From Bacillota bacterium (GTDB lineage: Bacteria > Bacillota_E > Sulfobacillia > Sulfobacillales > JAIMBI01): a stretch of 35,817 bases of DNA. The position numbers were made by a program, and so were the translations under genes. The notes under the pieces were generated by a model that was not told where the DNA came from, made no database searches, and worked only from the letters and a program-made list of their open reading frames with translations. The stretch spans positions 1 to 35,817 of the forward strand of contig JAKARZ010000020.1 in the NCBI GenBank assembly GCA_021828405.1. The letters run 5' to 3'. Positions within the stretch are counted from its first letter, which is position 1, and every line of letters starts with the position of its first letter. Of this stretch, positions 8,196 to 16,048 are shown piece by piece.

Positions 8196-10855
8196 GACAG
8201 CTCCTCCAGCCGCTCCGCGAGCCGGGCGGCCCGCGCGCGGGCGGCGCCGAGGCGCGCGTGCGTTTCGTCCACCACGCTGGGCGGCGCCTTCCGCACAAAA
8301 CCCGTGTCGCCCAGTCGCCGCGCCAAGCGCTCCATGTCCACTCGCGTGGCCTCTCGATCTTTCTCCAGCCGTTCACGCTCCCGCGCTAGGTCAACCAACC
8401 CGGCCAGCGGTAGATACACGGTGCCTCCATCCGCCACGCCCGCGATAGCTGGGTGCGGCCGGTCGCTTGCGGCGTGGCTCAGTGACGTCAGGCGGGCCAG
8501 CTCCAGAATTTCCGCCCGGTTCGCGGCCCAGGCCGCTTCCACCGCCGGCTCGGAGGTGAGCGCCACGGCGGACACGCGCTCGCCGGGTGAGAGCCCAAGC
8601 TCCGCGCGCAGGTTTCTCACGGCCCGGACAAGCGATTGGGCCTTCTGGTGCCCCGCCACGGCGGCGCTGGCGGGCAAGCCCTCGGGCGTTGGGAAGGGCG
8701 CCACCACGATGCTCGCGCCGACGTGCGGCAAACTCTGCCACAACTCCTCCGTCACGAACGGCATGAACGGGTGCAGCAGCCGCAGCGTGGCTTCCATCAC
8801 CGTGTACAGGGTCCACCGCGCCGCTGCGCCGTCGTCATCGGCCCGCTCGAGGCGGCGCTTGACCGCTTCGATGTACCAGTCGCACAGTTTGTCCCACAGG
8901 AAGTCGGTTGCGATGCGAGCCGCCTCGCCAAACTCAAACCGCTCCAGCGCCAGCGTGGTGTCCCGGACGGCGTGGTCCAGCTCCCAGCGAATCCACGCGT
9001 CGGCGGGCCGCATAGGCGCCACCTCCGCGAGGGGACCCGCCGCGAGCCCGGCGCGTACGAACCGGACAGCGTTCCAGAGCTTGTTCGCGAGGTTGCGCGC
9101 CGCCTCCACCCGCTCCCGGCGAAAGCGCATGTCGGCTCCCACTGCGGTGCCGAGCACCAGGGAGAGCCGGAGCGCGTCCGCGCCGTATTCCTCGACCACA
9201 TCCAGCGGATCGATGCCGTTGCCCGCGGACTTGGACATCTTGCGGCCCTGGTCGTCGCGCACCAGACCATGCAGCAACACCGTCTCAAAGGGCACCTGAC
9301 CCGTGAAGTGCAACCCCTGCGCCACCATGCGCACCACCCAGAAAAACAGGATGTCGTATGCGGTGGACAGCACCTGCGTAGGGTAGAACCGCTCCAAGTC
9401 GCCACGCTCCGCCTGGGGCCATCCCAGCGTCGAGAACGGCCACAGCGCGGAGGAGAACCAGGTGTCCAACACGTCCTCGTCTTGGTGAACCTGCTGGGGG
9501 TCATGTCCACAGAAAAGCGTCGCCGGCGCGTCCACTGACACAGTGGCTTCGCCGCACGTGTCGCAGTAGTAGGCGGGAATCCGATGGCCCCACCACAGCT
9601 GACGGCTGATGCACCAGTCGTGGATGTTGTCGAGCCAATGCAGATACACCTTGGTAAACCGATCGGGCACCAGCGTCACCGCGCCGCTGGCCACCGCGTC
9701 GCGGGCCGGCTCGGCCAGCGGGCGCATGGAAACAAACCACTGGACGGAGATCAGCGGCTCCACCACCGTGCCGCAGCGGTCGCAGTGGCCGACCGCGTGC
9801 CGCAGAGGTTCCTTGCCCACCAGGAGCCCCGCTGCCTCCAAGTCGTGCAGCACGCGCTCGCGCGCCTCCTCGCGGGTCAACCCCGCGTACGCCCCGGCCT
9901 CGGCGGTCATGCAGCCGTCTTCGCCAATGACCTGGATGCGGGGCAGGTCGTGGCGCTCGCCCATCGCATAGTCGTTAGGATCGTGCGCCGGCGTCACCTT
10001 GACCACCCCGGTGCCGAAGGTGGGATCGACAAACGTATCCGAGATCACCGGCACCGCGCGCCCCACGAGCGGCACGTCCACCCGCCGCCCGACCCAAGCT
10101 CGAAAGCGGTTGTCCTCCGGATGCACGGCCAGTGCCGTATCGCCCAGTAGCGTTTCCGGGCGCGTGGTGGCAATCTCCAGCCCGGAGGCGTCGCCGTCCG
10201 CCGCAGGGTATCGGATGCGCCAGAGCCATCCGTCTTCCTCTTCATGCTCCACCTCGATGTCCGACAGGGCGGTGGCACAGTGGACGCACCGATTGACCAT
10301 GTATGCGCCGCGATAAATCAAGCCTTCTTCATACAACCGCACAAACACGGTGCGCACCGCCAGCGACAAGCCGTCGTCCAACGTGAAGCGGAGCCGCGTC
10401 CAGTCCACCGAGGCACCGAGCCGCCGCAGCTGGTCCAGGATGATTCCGCCGTACTGGGCGCGCCAGGCCCAGGTCTCCGCTAGAAATCGCTCGCGTCCCA
10501 GTTCGTCCTTAGATTGGCCCCGCTCTCGCAGCATCGCCTCGACCCGCTGCTGCGTAGAAATCCCGGCGTGATCGGTCCCCGGCAGCCACAGGGTGGCATC
10601 CCCCCGCATGCGGTGCCACCGCACCAGGATGTCCTGCCATGTGGTGTTGAGCGCGTGGCCCAGATGCAGGACGCCGGTCACGTTGGGCGGCGGAATCACG
10701 ATGGCAAACGTCGGCGTCCCGGGATCGCGGACTGCCGGCGGCGTAAAGAACCCCTGCTCTTCCCAATACTGATACCAGCGCTGCTCCACCGCCGCGGGCG
10801 CGTAGCGCGTGCGGTCCTCGGGCGCCTCGATCCCCCTTGGGTCCGACTCGGCCAC
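8192..10855 (-). CDS. valS: ValS, valyl-tRNA synthetase
   Basis: This class I aminoacyl-tRNA synthetase charges tRNA-Val in the cytoplasm. The HIGH-type motif is PPPNVTGVLHLGHALN, and the KMSKS loop (GRKMSKSAGNGIDPL) lies near residue 540. Between them is the CP1 editing domain, with TTRPETLLGDTALAVHPED. The anticodon-binding domain follows, and the tail (RERERLEKDREATRVDMERL) forms the expected coiled coil. Two GTG codons compete as start. The one at 10861 is only one base from the SD GGAGG, while 10855 has a spacer of seven, so 10855 is preferred (887 residues). The stop TGA overlaps the probable folC start. A T-box leader lies upstream. Confidence 0.96.
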   Translation of the reverse strand: MAESDPRGIEAPEDRTRYAPAAVEQRWYQYWEEQGFFTPPAVRDPGTPTFAIVIPPPNVTGVLHLGHALNTTWQDILVRWHRMRGDATLWLPGTDHAGISTQQRVEAMLRERGQSKDELGRERFLAETWAWRAQYGGIILDQLRRLGASVDWTRLRFTLDDGLSLAVRTVFVRLYEEGLIYRGAYMVNRCVHCATALSDIEVEHEEEDGWLWRIRYPAADGDASGLEIATTRPETLLGDTALAVHPEDNRFRAWVGRRVDVPLVGRAVPVISDTFVDPTFGTGVVKVTPAHDPNDYAMGERHDLPRIQVIGEDGCMTAEAGAYAGLTREEARERVLHDLEAAGLLVGKEPLRHAVGHCDRCGTVVEPLISVQWFVSMRPLAEPARDAVASGAVTLVPDRFTKVYLHWLDNIHDWCISRQLWWGHRIPAYYCDTCGEATVSVDAPATLFCGHDPQQVHQDEDVLDTWFSSALWPFSTLGWPQAERGDLERFYPTQVLSTAYDILFFWVVRMVAQGLHFTGQVPFETVLLHGLVRDDQGRKMSKSAGNGIDPLDVVEEYGADALRLSLVLGTAVGADMRFRRERVEAARNLANKLWNAVRFVRAGLAAGPLAEVAPMRPADAWIRWELDHAVRDTTLALERFEFGEAARIATDFLWDKLCDWYIEAVKRRLERADDDGAAARWTLYTVMEATLRLLHPFMPFVTEELWQSLPHVGASIVVAPFPTPEGLPASAAVAGHQKAQSLVRAVRNLRAELGLSPGERVSAVALTSEPAVEAAWAANRAEILELARLTSLSHAASDRPHPAIAGVADGGTVYLPLAGLVDLARERERLEKDREATRVDMERLARRLGDTGFVRKAPPSVVDETHARLGAARARAARLAERLEELS

Positions 10856-10910
10856 CGACACCCCTCCATTCTCTGGTCTTGTCTCGCATCTGCCTTCTGC
10901 CTCTCAAAGC

Positions 10911-10942
10911 AAAAAGCCTTTCGCCCCAAAGGACGAAAGGCC
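10911..10942 (-). terminator. Rho-independent terminator of the valS T-box
   Basis: On the minus strand GCCTTTCGTCC and GGGGCGAAAGGC form a long stem with a short TTT loop, followed by TTTTT. It sits immediately after the T-box sequence and about 55 bases before valS. This is the attenuator that uncharged tRNA-Val would disrupt. Confidence 0.88.
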
Positions 10943-11165
10943 AGCCTTCCGCGGTACCACCTTCATTCCATCCTCACACCCGGCAACCCTCGGTCCGAGC
11001 TGTTCGAGAATGGCTCTTCCTCGCTGTATCGGGCGAACCCGCAGCCGAAAGCGTCGCTTGCCCGGCTGACACTCGAGGGCTCCACGACCGGGCTCCCACC
11101 GCCCCCGGTTCGCTGGCGCTTCCACCTCGATCACGCCGATCTTCGGCTTCTCTCTATGAAGTTTT
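10911..11165 (-). promoter_or_regulatory. T-box riboswitch leader controlling valS-folC
   Basis: The minus strand carries the T-box core GGTGGTACCGCGG (10961-10949), whose bulge pairs with the acceptor end of uncharged tRNA to stabilise an antiterminator. Downstream is a competing terminator hairpin. Upstream, roughly 10965-11165, is a structured GC-rich leader with GAGAGAAG-type and GGTGG elements suitable for Stem I. I could not assign the specifier codon with confidence; valine is inferred from the downstream gene. An AT-rich stretch at about 11158-11186 may hold the promoter. No protein-coding gene lies in this interval. Confidence 0.9.
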
Positions 11166-11212
11166 ACTTGGTTTTATTTAGTTTTTGTCTGTGCGTTATC
11201 GATCCGGTGCCG

Positions 11213-11479
11213 CTAGCCCTCCACCACGGCCAGGACGTCTTCCATCGGCAGCAACAGGTGCTCCACGCTGTCAATCTTCACTTCCGTGCCGGCAAACTTG
11301 GCGAACATCACCCGGTCGCCCACTTTGACCGTCACCTTTTCCCCGTCGCCCACTGCGGTAACCTCGCCCGTCTGGGGCTTGTCCTTGGCCGTGTCCGGGA
11401 TGTAAATGCCACCTTGCGTCCGTTCGTGCTCCTCCACCAGCTTGACCAACACCCGGTCGCCCAACGGCTTGACCGTCAT
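11213..11479 (-). CDS. groES: GroES, co-chaperonin (no groEL alongside)
   Basis: GroES caps the GroEL chamber. The 88-residue product begins MTVKPLGDRVLVKLVEEHER, has the mobile-loop region TQGGIYIPDTAKDKPQTGEV and ends PMEDVLAVVEG, all GroES signatures. The start is ATG at 11479 with a GGGGGG SD. An in-frame start further upstream (11536) is ruled out by the promoter at 11540-11568, which would begin the RNA at about 11533. No groEL lies on either side and no CIRCE repeat is visible, so this copy is expressed alone. The stop is TAG. Confidence 0.93.
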   Translation of the reverse strand: MTVKPLGDRVLVKLVEEHERTQGGIYIPDTAKDKPQTGEVTAVGDGEKVTVKVGDRVMFAKFAGTEVKIDSVEHLLLPMEDVLAVVEG

Positions 11480-11539
11480 CCGCTGACCCCCCATGACAAA
11501 CTTACTCACGCCTCGGACCGGCGTCCAAAAGCTCATCTC

Positions 11540-11568
11540 ATTATAGCAAGCGCGGGAACGCGCGCCAA
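11540..11568 (-). promoter_or_regulatory. Strong sigma-A-type promoter of groES
   Basis: Minus-strand TTGGCG (11568-11563) and a perfect TATAAT (11545-11540) are separated by exactly 17 bases. The inferred transcription start near 11533 leaves a leader of about 54 bases before the groES ATG. No CIRCE inverted repeat (TTAGCACTC...GAGTGCTAA) is seen here. Confidence 0.75.
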
Positions 11569-11694
11569 GATGGGCGGTCGACGCACGGTGGCTCGCAGAG
11601 ATGCCTAAACTGCCCTGCGCTGACGGTTTGGTTGCCTACGGCATCGCGGCTCGGCATAAGTCAGCCCGCAGGCAGTCGTTGGGGGGGTGGTGGC

Positions 11695-12576
11695 TTGCGG
11701 CGGCGTCGCCACTGGGCCGCCGGGGCCGTTGCTGCGGCGGCCCTGGCTGGCTGCGGGCTGTTTCGCGCCCCGCCCCCGCCGGCGGCGGTCATTCCGGTCG
11801 CGGGCCCCGCGCATACCCTGGGCCTGCTGCCGCTCTACGTGGGGCTGGCGCGCGCCTCGGGGACGACCATCGTGGAGTGGGCACCCCATGCCGCCCTGTC
11901 TCTGGCGGACCACCCGACGGCGCCCGTGACCGCCTTTCTCCTGGTGCGCTCGGACCTGGTGCTGCTGAGTCCCACGGCCAACCCCGATTTTCGCTGGCGC
12001 GACCTTCGTGGCGTGCCACTGATGTCCACGGACGCACTGCCCCCCGACCTGAAGCTGGCCATCGCCGTCCTGAAGGAGCATGGCGTCGCGAAAGCCATCG
12101 GGTCCATGGGGTTGGCCCAGGCCCGCCGGTGGTTTCGCGAAGGGCGGCTGCCCTATCTGCTGGCCCCGCTGCTGCCGGCACTGGCCCTGGCCGCCGACGG
12201 CCGCGGGGTCGTGCTCGCGTACGTCGGCGCCGCCACCGCGCCCGTGCCGCGCCTCCTGCTGGTCGGGCGCGGCCCCGGTCTCGAGCGCCTGCTGACCACG
12301 CTCAACGCGGGGCTTGCGTATCTCGCGTCGCATTCGCCGGCAACCGTGGCCCAGCTTGTCCGCCACGACTACCCCGGGGTGTCACCGGGCCTCCTGGCCC
12401 AGGCGATAGGCACGCTGGACGGTTTGGGCGCGTGGCCCGAGACCTCGTATCCCGCACGCGGAGCGTACCAAAACGCGGAGGAACTCCTGGGGCCCAGCGC
12501 GTGGCCCCGCTACTCGGCGGTGGTCGACCCGGCACCCGCCCAAAGGGCGCTCGGCACACCCATGGCGGCACCGTAG
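11695..12576 (+). CDS. Putative lipoprotein, ABC-type substrate-binding (NMT1/THI5-like)
   Basis: The predicted product of 293 residues begins with RRRRHW, a short hydrophobic segment and the lipobox LAGC (cysteine about residue 20), so it should be a membrane-anchored lipoprotein. The body resembles SsuA/THI5-type solute-binding proteins: HTLGLLPLYVGLARASG near the mature N-terminus, then RWRDLRGVPLMSTDALPPDL. The ligand cannot be told. The TTG at 11695 sits after a G-rich SD and gives a clean signal peptide; an in-frame TTG at 11632 is possible. No permease or ATPase gene lies nearby, so it is an orphan. Its TAG end overlaps the convergent acetyltransferase gene by 67 bases. Confidence 0.6.
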   Translation: MRRRRHWAAGAVAAAALAGCGLFRAPPPPAAVIPVAGPAHTLGLLPLYVGLARASGTTIVEWAPHAALSLADHPTAPVTAFLLVRSDLVLLSPTANPDFRWRDLRGVPLMSTDALPPDLKLAIAVLKEHGVAKAIGSMGLAQARRWFREGRLPYLLAPLLPALALAADGRGVVLAYVGAATAPVPRLLLVGRGPGLERLLTTLNAGLAYLASHSPATVAQLVRHDYPGVSPGLLAQAIGTLDGLGAWPETSYPARGAYQNAEELLGPSAWPRYSAVVDPAPAQRALGTPMAAP

Positions 12577-13112
12577 GCAGACGAGGACAGATCCATGAGC
12601 CACAGGGGCCGAGCTGCCCGAAGGCGCCCCGTGGAGGCAAGTCGGCCGCGCTTCACGAAGCCACACTTTTCGTAGAGGCGCACCGCTCGGACATTGTCGA
12701 CGGTAACCCGGAGATACACCCGGCGGAGCCGCATGGGCCCAAAGGCTAGGGCCAGCACTTGCTGCAGCGCCGCCGCGCCCAGCCCCCGCCCCCAGACGGC
12801 GGGGTCGCCGAGGCAAATGCGCAACTCCGCCTCGGCGCGGCGCCACGCGATGTGTTCGAGCTCCACATCGCCCATGAGCGTGCGCCCCTCCATGACCGCC
12901 AGGGCGAGGCAGCCCTGCCGGGGACCCGCCGTGGACAGCCAGCGGTGTGCGCCGTCCAGACCGTCAAATCGTCTCCCCATGAGGCGAACCACCACCGGAT
13001 TGATGTCCCACGCCACCAGCTGAGGCAAGTCTCGAGGCGCCAGCGGCCGGAGCCACACGCCGCTCGGCTCGTCACGGCCAACACCCGGCTCTTGGGTCCA
13101 CCGCATCGCCAT
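12510..13112 (-). CDS. GNAT-family N-acetyltransferase
   Basis: This protein of about 200 residues has a GCN5-related fold of the RimJ/RimL type. VWLRPLAPRDLPQLVAWDIN is the typical N-terminal strand and helix. LRICLGDPAVWGRGLGAAAL contains the acetyl-CoA pyrophosphate-binding loop (R-G-L-G-A). YLRVTVDNVRAVRLYEKCGF is motif B. Acetyl-CoA donor use is implied by the family; the acceptor is unknown. ATG at 13112 is preferred, and a TTG at 13145 with AAGG upstream is the alternative. The stop is TAG. It is monocistronic, and its 3' end overlaps the convergent lipoprotein gene. Confidence 0.83.
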   Translation of the reverse strand: MAMRWTQEPGVGRDEPSGVWLRPLAPRDLPQLVAWDINPVVVRLMGRRFDGLDGAHRWLSTAGPRQGCLALAVMEGRTLMGDVELEHIAWRRAEAELRICLGDPAVWGRGLGAAALQQVLALAFGPMRLRRVYLRVTVDNVRAVRLYEKCGFVKRGRLASTGRLRAARPLWLMDLSSSAYGAAMGVPSALWAGAGSTTAE

Positions 13113-13284
13113 CCCATCGTGCCCCCAATACTGGCCAGCGAGCAACCTTCGGCATCCGGCCGTACGCGGTTGGCGGTTTTTTTCGCCAGAGTTCGAGGGC
13201 CGGGCCCCACCTCCTGCGCCTATGAGCTGTCAGGTGTGGCCATCGGCGCCAGCGCCATGGCCAAGAGCGCTCTCTTCATGATAG

Positions 13285-13305
13285 GCACGCCGTTCTCGGC
13301 GGTGC
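13285..13305 (-). terminator. Hairpin just after the PEP-utilising-type gene
   Basis: GCAC-GCCG and CGGC-GTGC pair around AGAA with one bulged C, four bases beyond the TAA stop at 13309. There is no T run, so it may be a weak terminator or a 3'-end-stabilising hairpin. The rest of 13146-13308 shows only a small TGGCG/CGCCA stem (13171-13188) and no convincing gene. Confidence 0.3.
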
Positions 13306-13308
13306 GCG

Positions 13309-14868
13309 TTAACCCTCCAGCCGCCGAACGGTGGCGGAGCGGCCATCCACCTCAATCCAGTCCTCGGAATGCAGGTGGCGCGTGGCGCCCTCCACACCCA
13401 CGACCGCCGGCACGCCAAATTCGGCAGCGGTGAGGACCCCTGCCGCATACGGCCCGCCACCTTCCGCCACGAGCCCCGCCACCAGGGGCAGCCCCGGCGC
13501 CCACTGCGATGTGACGAGTCGCGCGACCACAATCTCCCCTGGCCTGGCCGCGGCCGCCGCCCGCAGCGTGCGCACCACCCGCGCGGGGCCCCGCACTTGG
13601 CCCGGAGCGCCGGCGGTGCCCTGCCACGCCGCTAAGGAGGGGTCCGGCGCCGCCGTCTCGCCCAGCCCCAGCACCGGTGGGGGGGTCCACCGGGCGGCCT
13701 GCTCGGCCTGCGCTTGGCGCTGGCGCACCAGTTGGTGCAGGGGGAATGGCGCGGCGGCCCGAGACTCCAGCGCGGCCAGGCACTCCGCCCGCGTGAGGTA
13801 GATGATGTCGTCGCGCTGGCCCAGTAGACCTGCGCCCACCAGCCAATCCCCGGCCGCGGCCACGATGCGCCGCAGGCGGTACGCCACCTGCTGAAAGATA
13901 TCGTCTACTCGATGCGACACCAACTCCTGGGCCTGCCGGGCACGCGCCACATCCACGCGAAACGGGGTCCCTGGCGGCAGCCGCCCCATCACCGCCGCCT
14001 CCTCGGCGTCCCGGAAGGCTTGGACCCGGTCCCAGCGCTCCGACGGCGCAGGGCGGGCCTCGTCCAAGTAGGCCTGCAGGAGCCTGAGCGGCACCGCCGG
14101 ATCCTCGATCCAGCTGGGCCCGAGACCCCCGGCCTCATCGCACCGCCGCCCGTGATAATCAAGAAATCGGTCCCACTGGCTGAGCCAGACCGTACCGGCG
14201 GGATTCGCCGACCGCGTGTCGTGCAAATTGCCGGGCGACGCATCGAGGACCGCCTCACGGAGCCAGGCCGCGGCTGCTCCCGCGGCTTCGACCGCCTCCT
14301 TCAGCTGCCAGAGGGCGCGCGTCGTTTCGTGATTCGCGGGCGCCGGGCTCACCGTAAAGCGGGGGTCTCCGACCGAGGGGAGCCACGGCTGGTACTGTTG
14401 ATGAAAAGCGCTCAGCGCCCCGGTCGCGGCCAGGCGGATCTCTTCGGCCACGCGGAGCAACCGCGGTCCTTCGTCATCCGCTCGCTCGAGCAACTGCGCG
14501 AGCTCTGGCCCAGTCCGCCCGGCCACGGCCCATTCGGCCCATGGCGGCAGCCACGCGGCCAGCGCAGGCGCCCACTCCTCCGCCCATCGCTCATCCACGG
14601 GCCGGGCGGCGGCGGCGGCATCGGGCGGCCTGTCCGCCAGCGCGGAGGCCAGGGCAACATACCAGTGGCCGTGCCAACGGAGGCCGCGGGACGCCGGCGC
14701 CAGGCCCCGCGCCGCATCCCGGGCGGCCAGCCCCCACCGCCCCAGCGTGTCCGCATAGAGCGGCGGGACCGGCCCCGCCTGGCGATCGGCGTCGTACACC
14801 CACGGGACGCCGACATCCGGAGGCACCTCCGGGGAACCCGGTGCACCCCAGCGCACCTCGCTGCTCAT
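13309..14868 (-). CDS. PEP-utilising-enzyme-like protein with a histidine-less swivel domain
   Basis: The 519-residue product resembles the middle and C-terminal parts of PEP synthase / rifampin phosphotransferase-type proteins but has no ATP-grasp domain. A long helical region (about 30-400, with VPWVYDADRQAGPVPPLYAD near its start) is followed by a phosphohistidine swivel domain (about 441-519: PGEIVVARLVTSQWAPGLPL and on). The usual active-site loop GG-x-x-S-H-A-A reads GGPYAAG, and a gap-free alignment through AAEFGVPAVVGV puts Ala476 at the histidine position. Phosphotransfer by the classic route is therefore unlikely. The start is ATG at 14868 with SD GGAGGAG; an upstream in-frame extension lacks family sequence. 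The stop is TAA. Transcribed divergently from the XRE regulator. Confidence 0.75.
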   Translation of the reverse strand: MSSEVRWGAPGSPEVPPDVGVPWVYDADRQAGPVPPLYADTLGRWGLAARDAARGLAPASRGLRWHGHWYVALASALADRPPDAAAAARPVDERWAEEWAPALAAWLPPWAEWAVAGRTGPELAQLLERADDEGPRLLRVAEEIRLAATGALSAFHQQYQPWLPSVGDPRFTVSPAPANHETTRALWQLKEAVEAAGAAAAWLREAVLDASPGNLHDTRSANPAGTVWLSQWDRFLDYHGRRCDEAGGLGPSWIEDPAVPLRLLQAYLDEARPAPSERWDRVQAFRDAEEAAVMGRLPPGTPFRVDVARARQAQELVSHRVDDIFQQVAYRLRRIVAAAGDWLVGAGLLGQRDDIIYLTRAECLAALESRAAAPFPLHQLVRQRQAQAEQAARWTPPPVLGLGETAAPDPSLAAWQGTAGAPGQVRGPARVVRTLRAAAAARPGEIVVARLVTSQWAPGLPLVAGLVAEGGGPYAAGVLTAAEFGVPAVVGVEGATRHLHSEDWIEVDGRSATVRRLEG

Positions 14869-14970
14869 ACCGTATCTCCTCCGCTCAGGCACGACTCGGA
14901 AAATCACGGCAATTATCTTTATAGCGTAGTGCAGCGGGCTTGGCGGTGCAATGTGGTGCGTCTTGCTCGC

Positions 14971-14999
14971 TTGCCAGCCGGCCATTATTTCTTTATCTG
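14971..14999 (+). promoter_or_regulatory. Promoter of the XRE regulator gene
   Basis: TTGCCA (14971-14976) and TATCTG (14994-14999) are 17 bases apart and lie about 108 bases before the XRE start codon. The interval 14869-15106 is shared with the divergent PEP-utilising-type gene, so an operator for the regulator may lie here; I see no clear palindrome. Confidence 0.45.
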
Positions 15000-15106
15000 A
15001 TGCTTAGGCTCCTGCAACCCCGCTCCCGCACCCGGCGTTCTTAGTTAAAGCCGCGTGGCGGAGTCGCGGCCCGGTCGAGAACGGTGCCCGAAGCAAGGGG
15101 GGCGGC

Positions 15107-16048
15107 ATGGAGCTAGGACAGCGCATCCGCGATGCACGACAGTCGATCGGCCTCTCACAGGGACAGGCGTGCTACGGCATTTGCGACCGCACGTATCTCA
15201 GCAAGATTGAAAACGGCGCGCTGACGCCCCCGCCGGATTTGCTGCACCTGCTGGCCGATCGCCTACGGGCCCGCGACCTTACGCTCGCGCTATCCGAAAC
15301 GCGCCACCAGGCACGGCGCCGGGCCCGTCAGTGGCTCTACCGCACCCGTGGCCTCCCACCGGAGGAGGCCGCCCTGTTCCGCGAAGGCTATCACCACTGG
15401 TGGACACTGCGGGAGCCTCACGCGCCGCCCGAGTTCCACGCGCTGACCGCGCGCCTGTTGGCCGGCCTGCCGTCGGCCGCCGCCGCCGAGCCCCAGCTGG
15501 TGCCGCATTGGCTGACGGAAGCGTATCGGTTCTATCGCTGGCGTCCCTATCGGGACTTTCAGGTCCGCATTGGGCTTGAGCGCCTGGGGCAGCACGCAGA
15601 TCGCCGACGCTTCGGACAGGTGGATCTCGAAGGTCGGGAGTTATTGGCGCACCTCGCTCCCGGGGCCGAGCGCGCGACCGTGACCGCGGCCCTCCTGCCG
15701 GTGACGCTGGCGCGGCACGGCGGGCCAGCCGCGCGGGCGCTGTGCCAAGACGGTGGCGACCGGCCCTGGTGGTGGGCGCCCCTCACGGCGCCTCTCGCCA
15801 CGGCGGGCCCCGTCGGCCGTCCGCTTACGGCTAGCCTCCGGGTGCTGGCGGCGCCGCTGGTCGACGTCGCCCGGAACCGGGTCTGGCGGCGTGAGCATCC
15901 CGCCGACTACGCCGAGCTGCTCCTACTGTGGCAACGCATGGCGCGGCTGGCCGGGGTGCCCCGGACCGCCCATCACCTGTCCCGTGTGCACCAGACCGTG
16001 ATCCTCGGCCTCACCGCCTACCCGGGCCAAGACGAGTCGACCCGCTGA
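15107..16048 (+). CDS. XRE-family transcriptional regulator with helical C-terminal domain
   Basis: The 313-residue product starts with a Cro/C1-type helix-turn-helix (about residues 4-60): GQRIRDARQSIGLSQGQACY, then CDRTYLSKIENGALTPPPDL. The remaining 250 residues are helical and rich in Arg, Leu and Ala, possibly TPR-like repeats as in Rgg/PlcR-type regulators, but no repeat is clear. The start ATG at 15107 follows a run of six G. Its target is unknown; the divergent PEP-utilising-type gene is the obvious candidate. The TGA stop lies 31 bases inside the convergent engB 3' end. Confidence 0.82.
   Translation: MELGQRIRDARQSIGLSQGQACYGICDRTYLSKIENGALTPPPDLLHLLADRLRARDLTLALSETRHQARRRARQWLYRTRGLPPEEAALFREGYHHWWTLREPHAPPEFHALTARLLAGLPSAAAAEPQLVPHWLTEAYRFYRWRPYRDFQVRIGLERLGQHADRRRFGQVDLEGRELLAHLAPGAERATVTAALLPVTLARHGGPAARALCQDGGDRPWWWAPLTAPLATAGPVGRPLTASLRVLAAPLVDVARNRVWRREHPADYAELLLLWQRMARLAGVPRTAHHLSRVHQTVILGLTAYPGQDESTR

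Noticed and set aside
11601..12749. Plus-strand open frame of 382 codons covering the lipoprotein gene
   Set aside because: Codon third-position pattern, lipobox and binding-protein similarity all favour the overlapping frame ending at 12576.
13220..13279. Nineteen-codon minus-strand frame with a signal-like sequence (MKRALLAMALAP)
   Set aside because: Very short, no SD, and located directly after the PEP-utilising-type gene's hairpin; no support as a gene.
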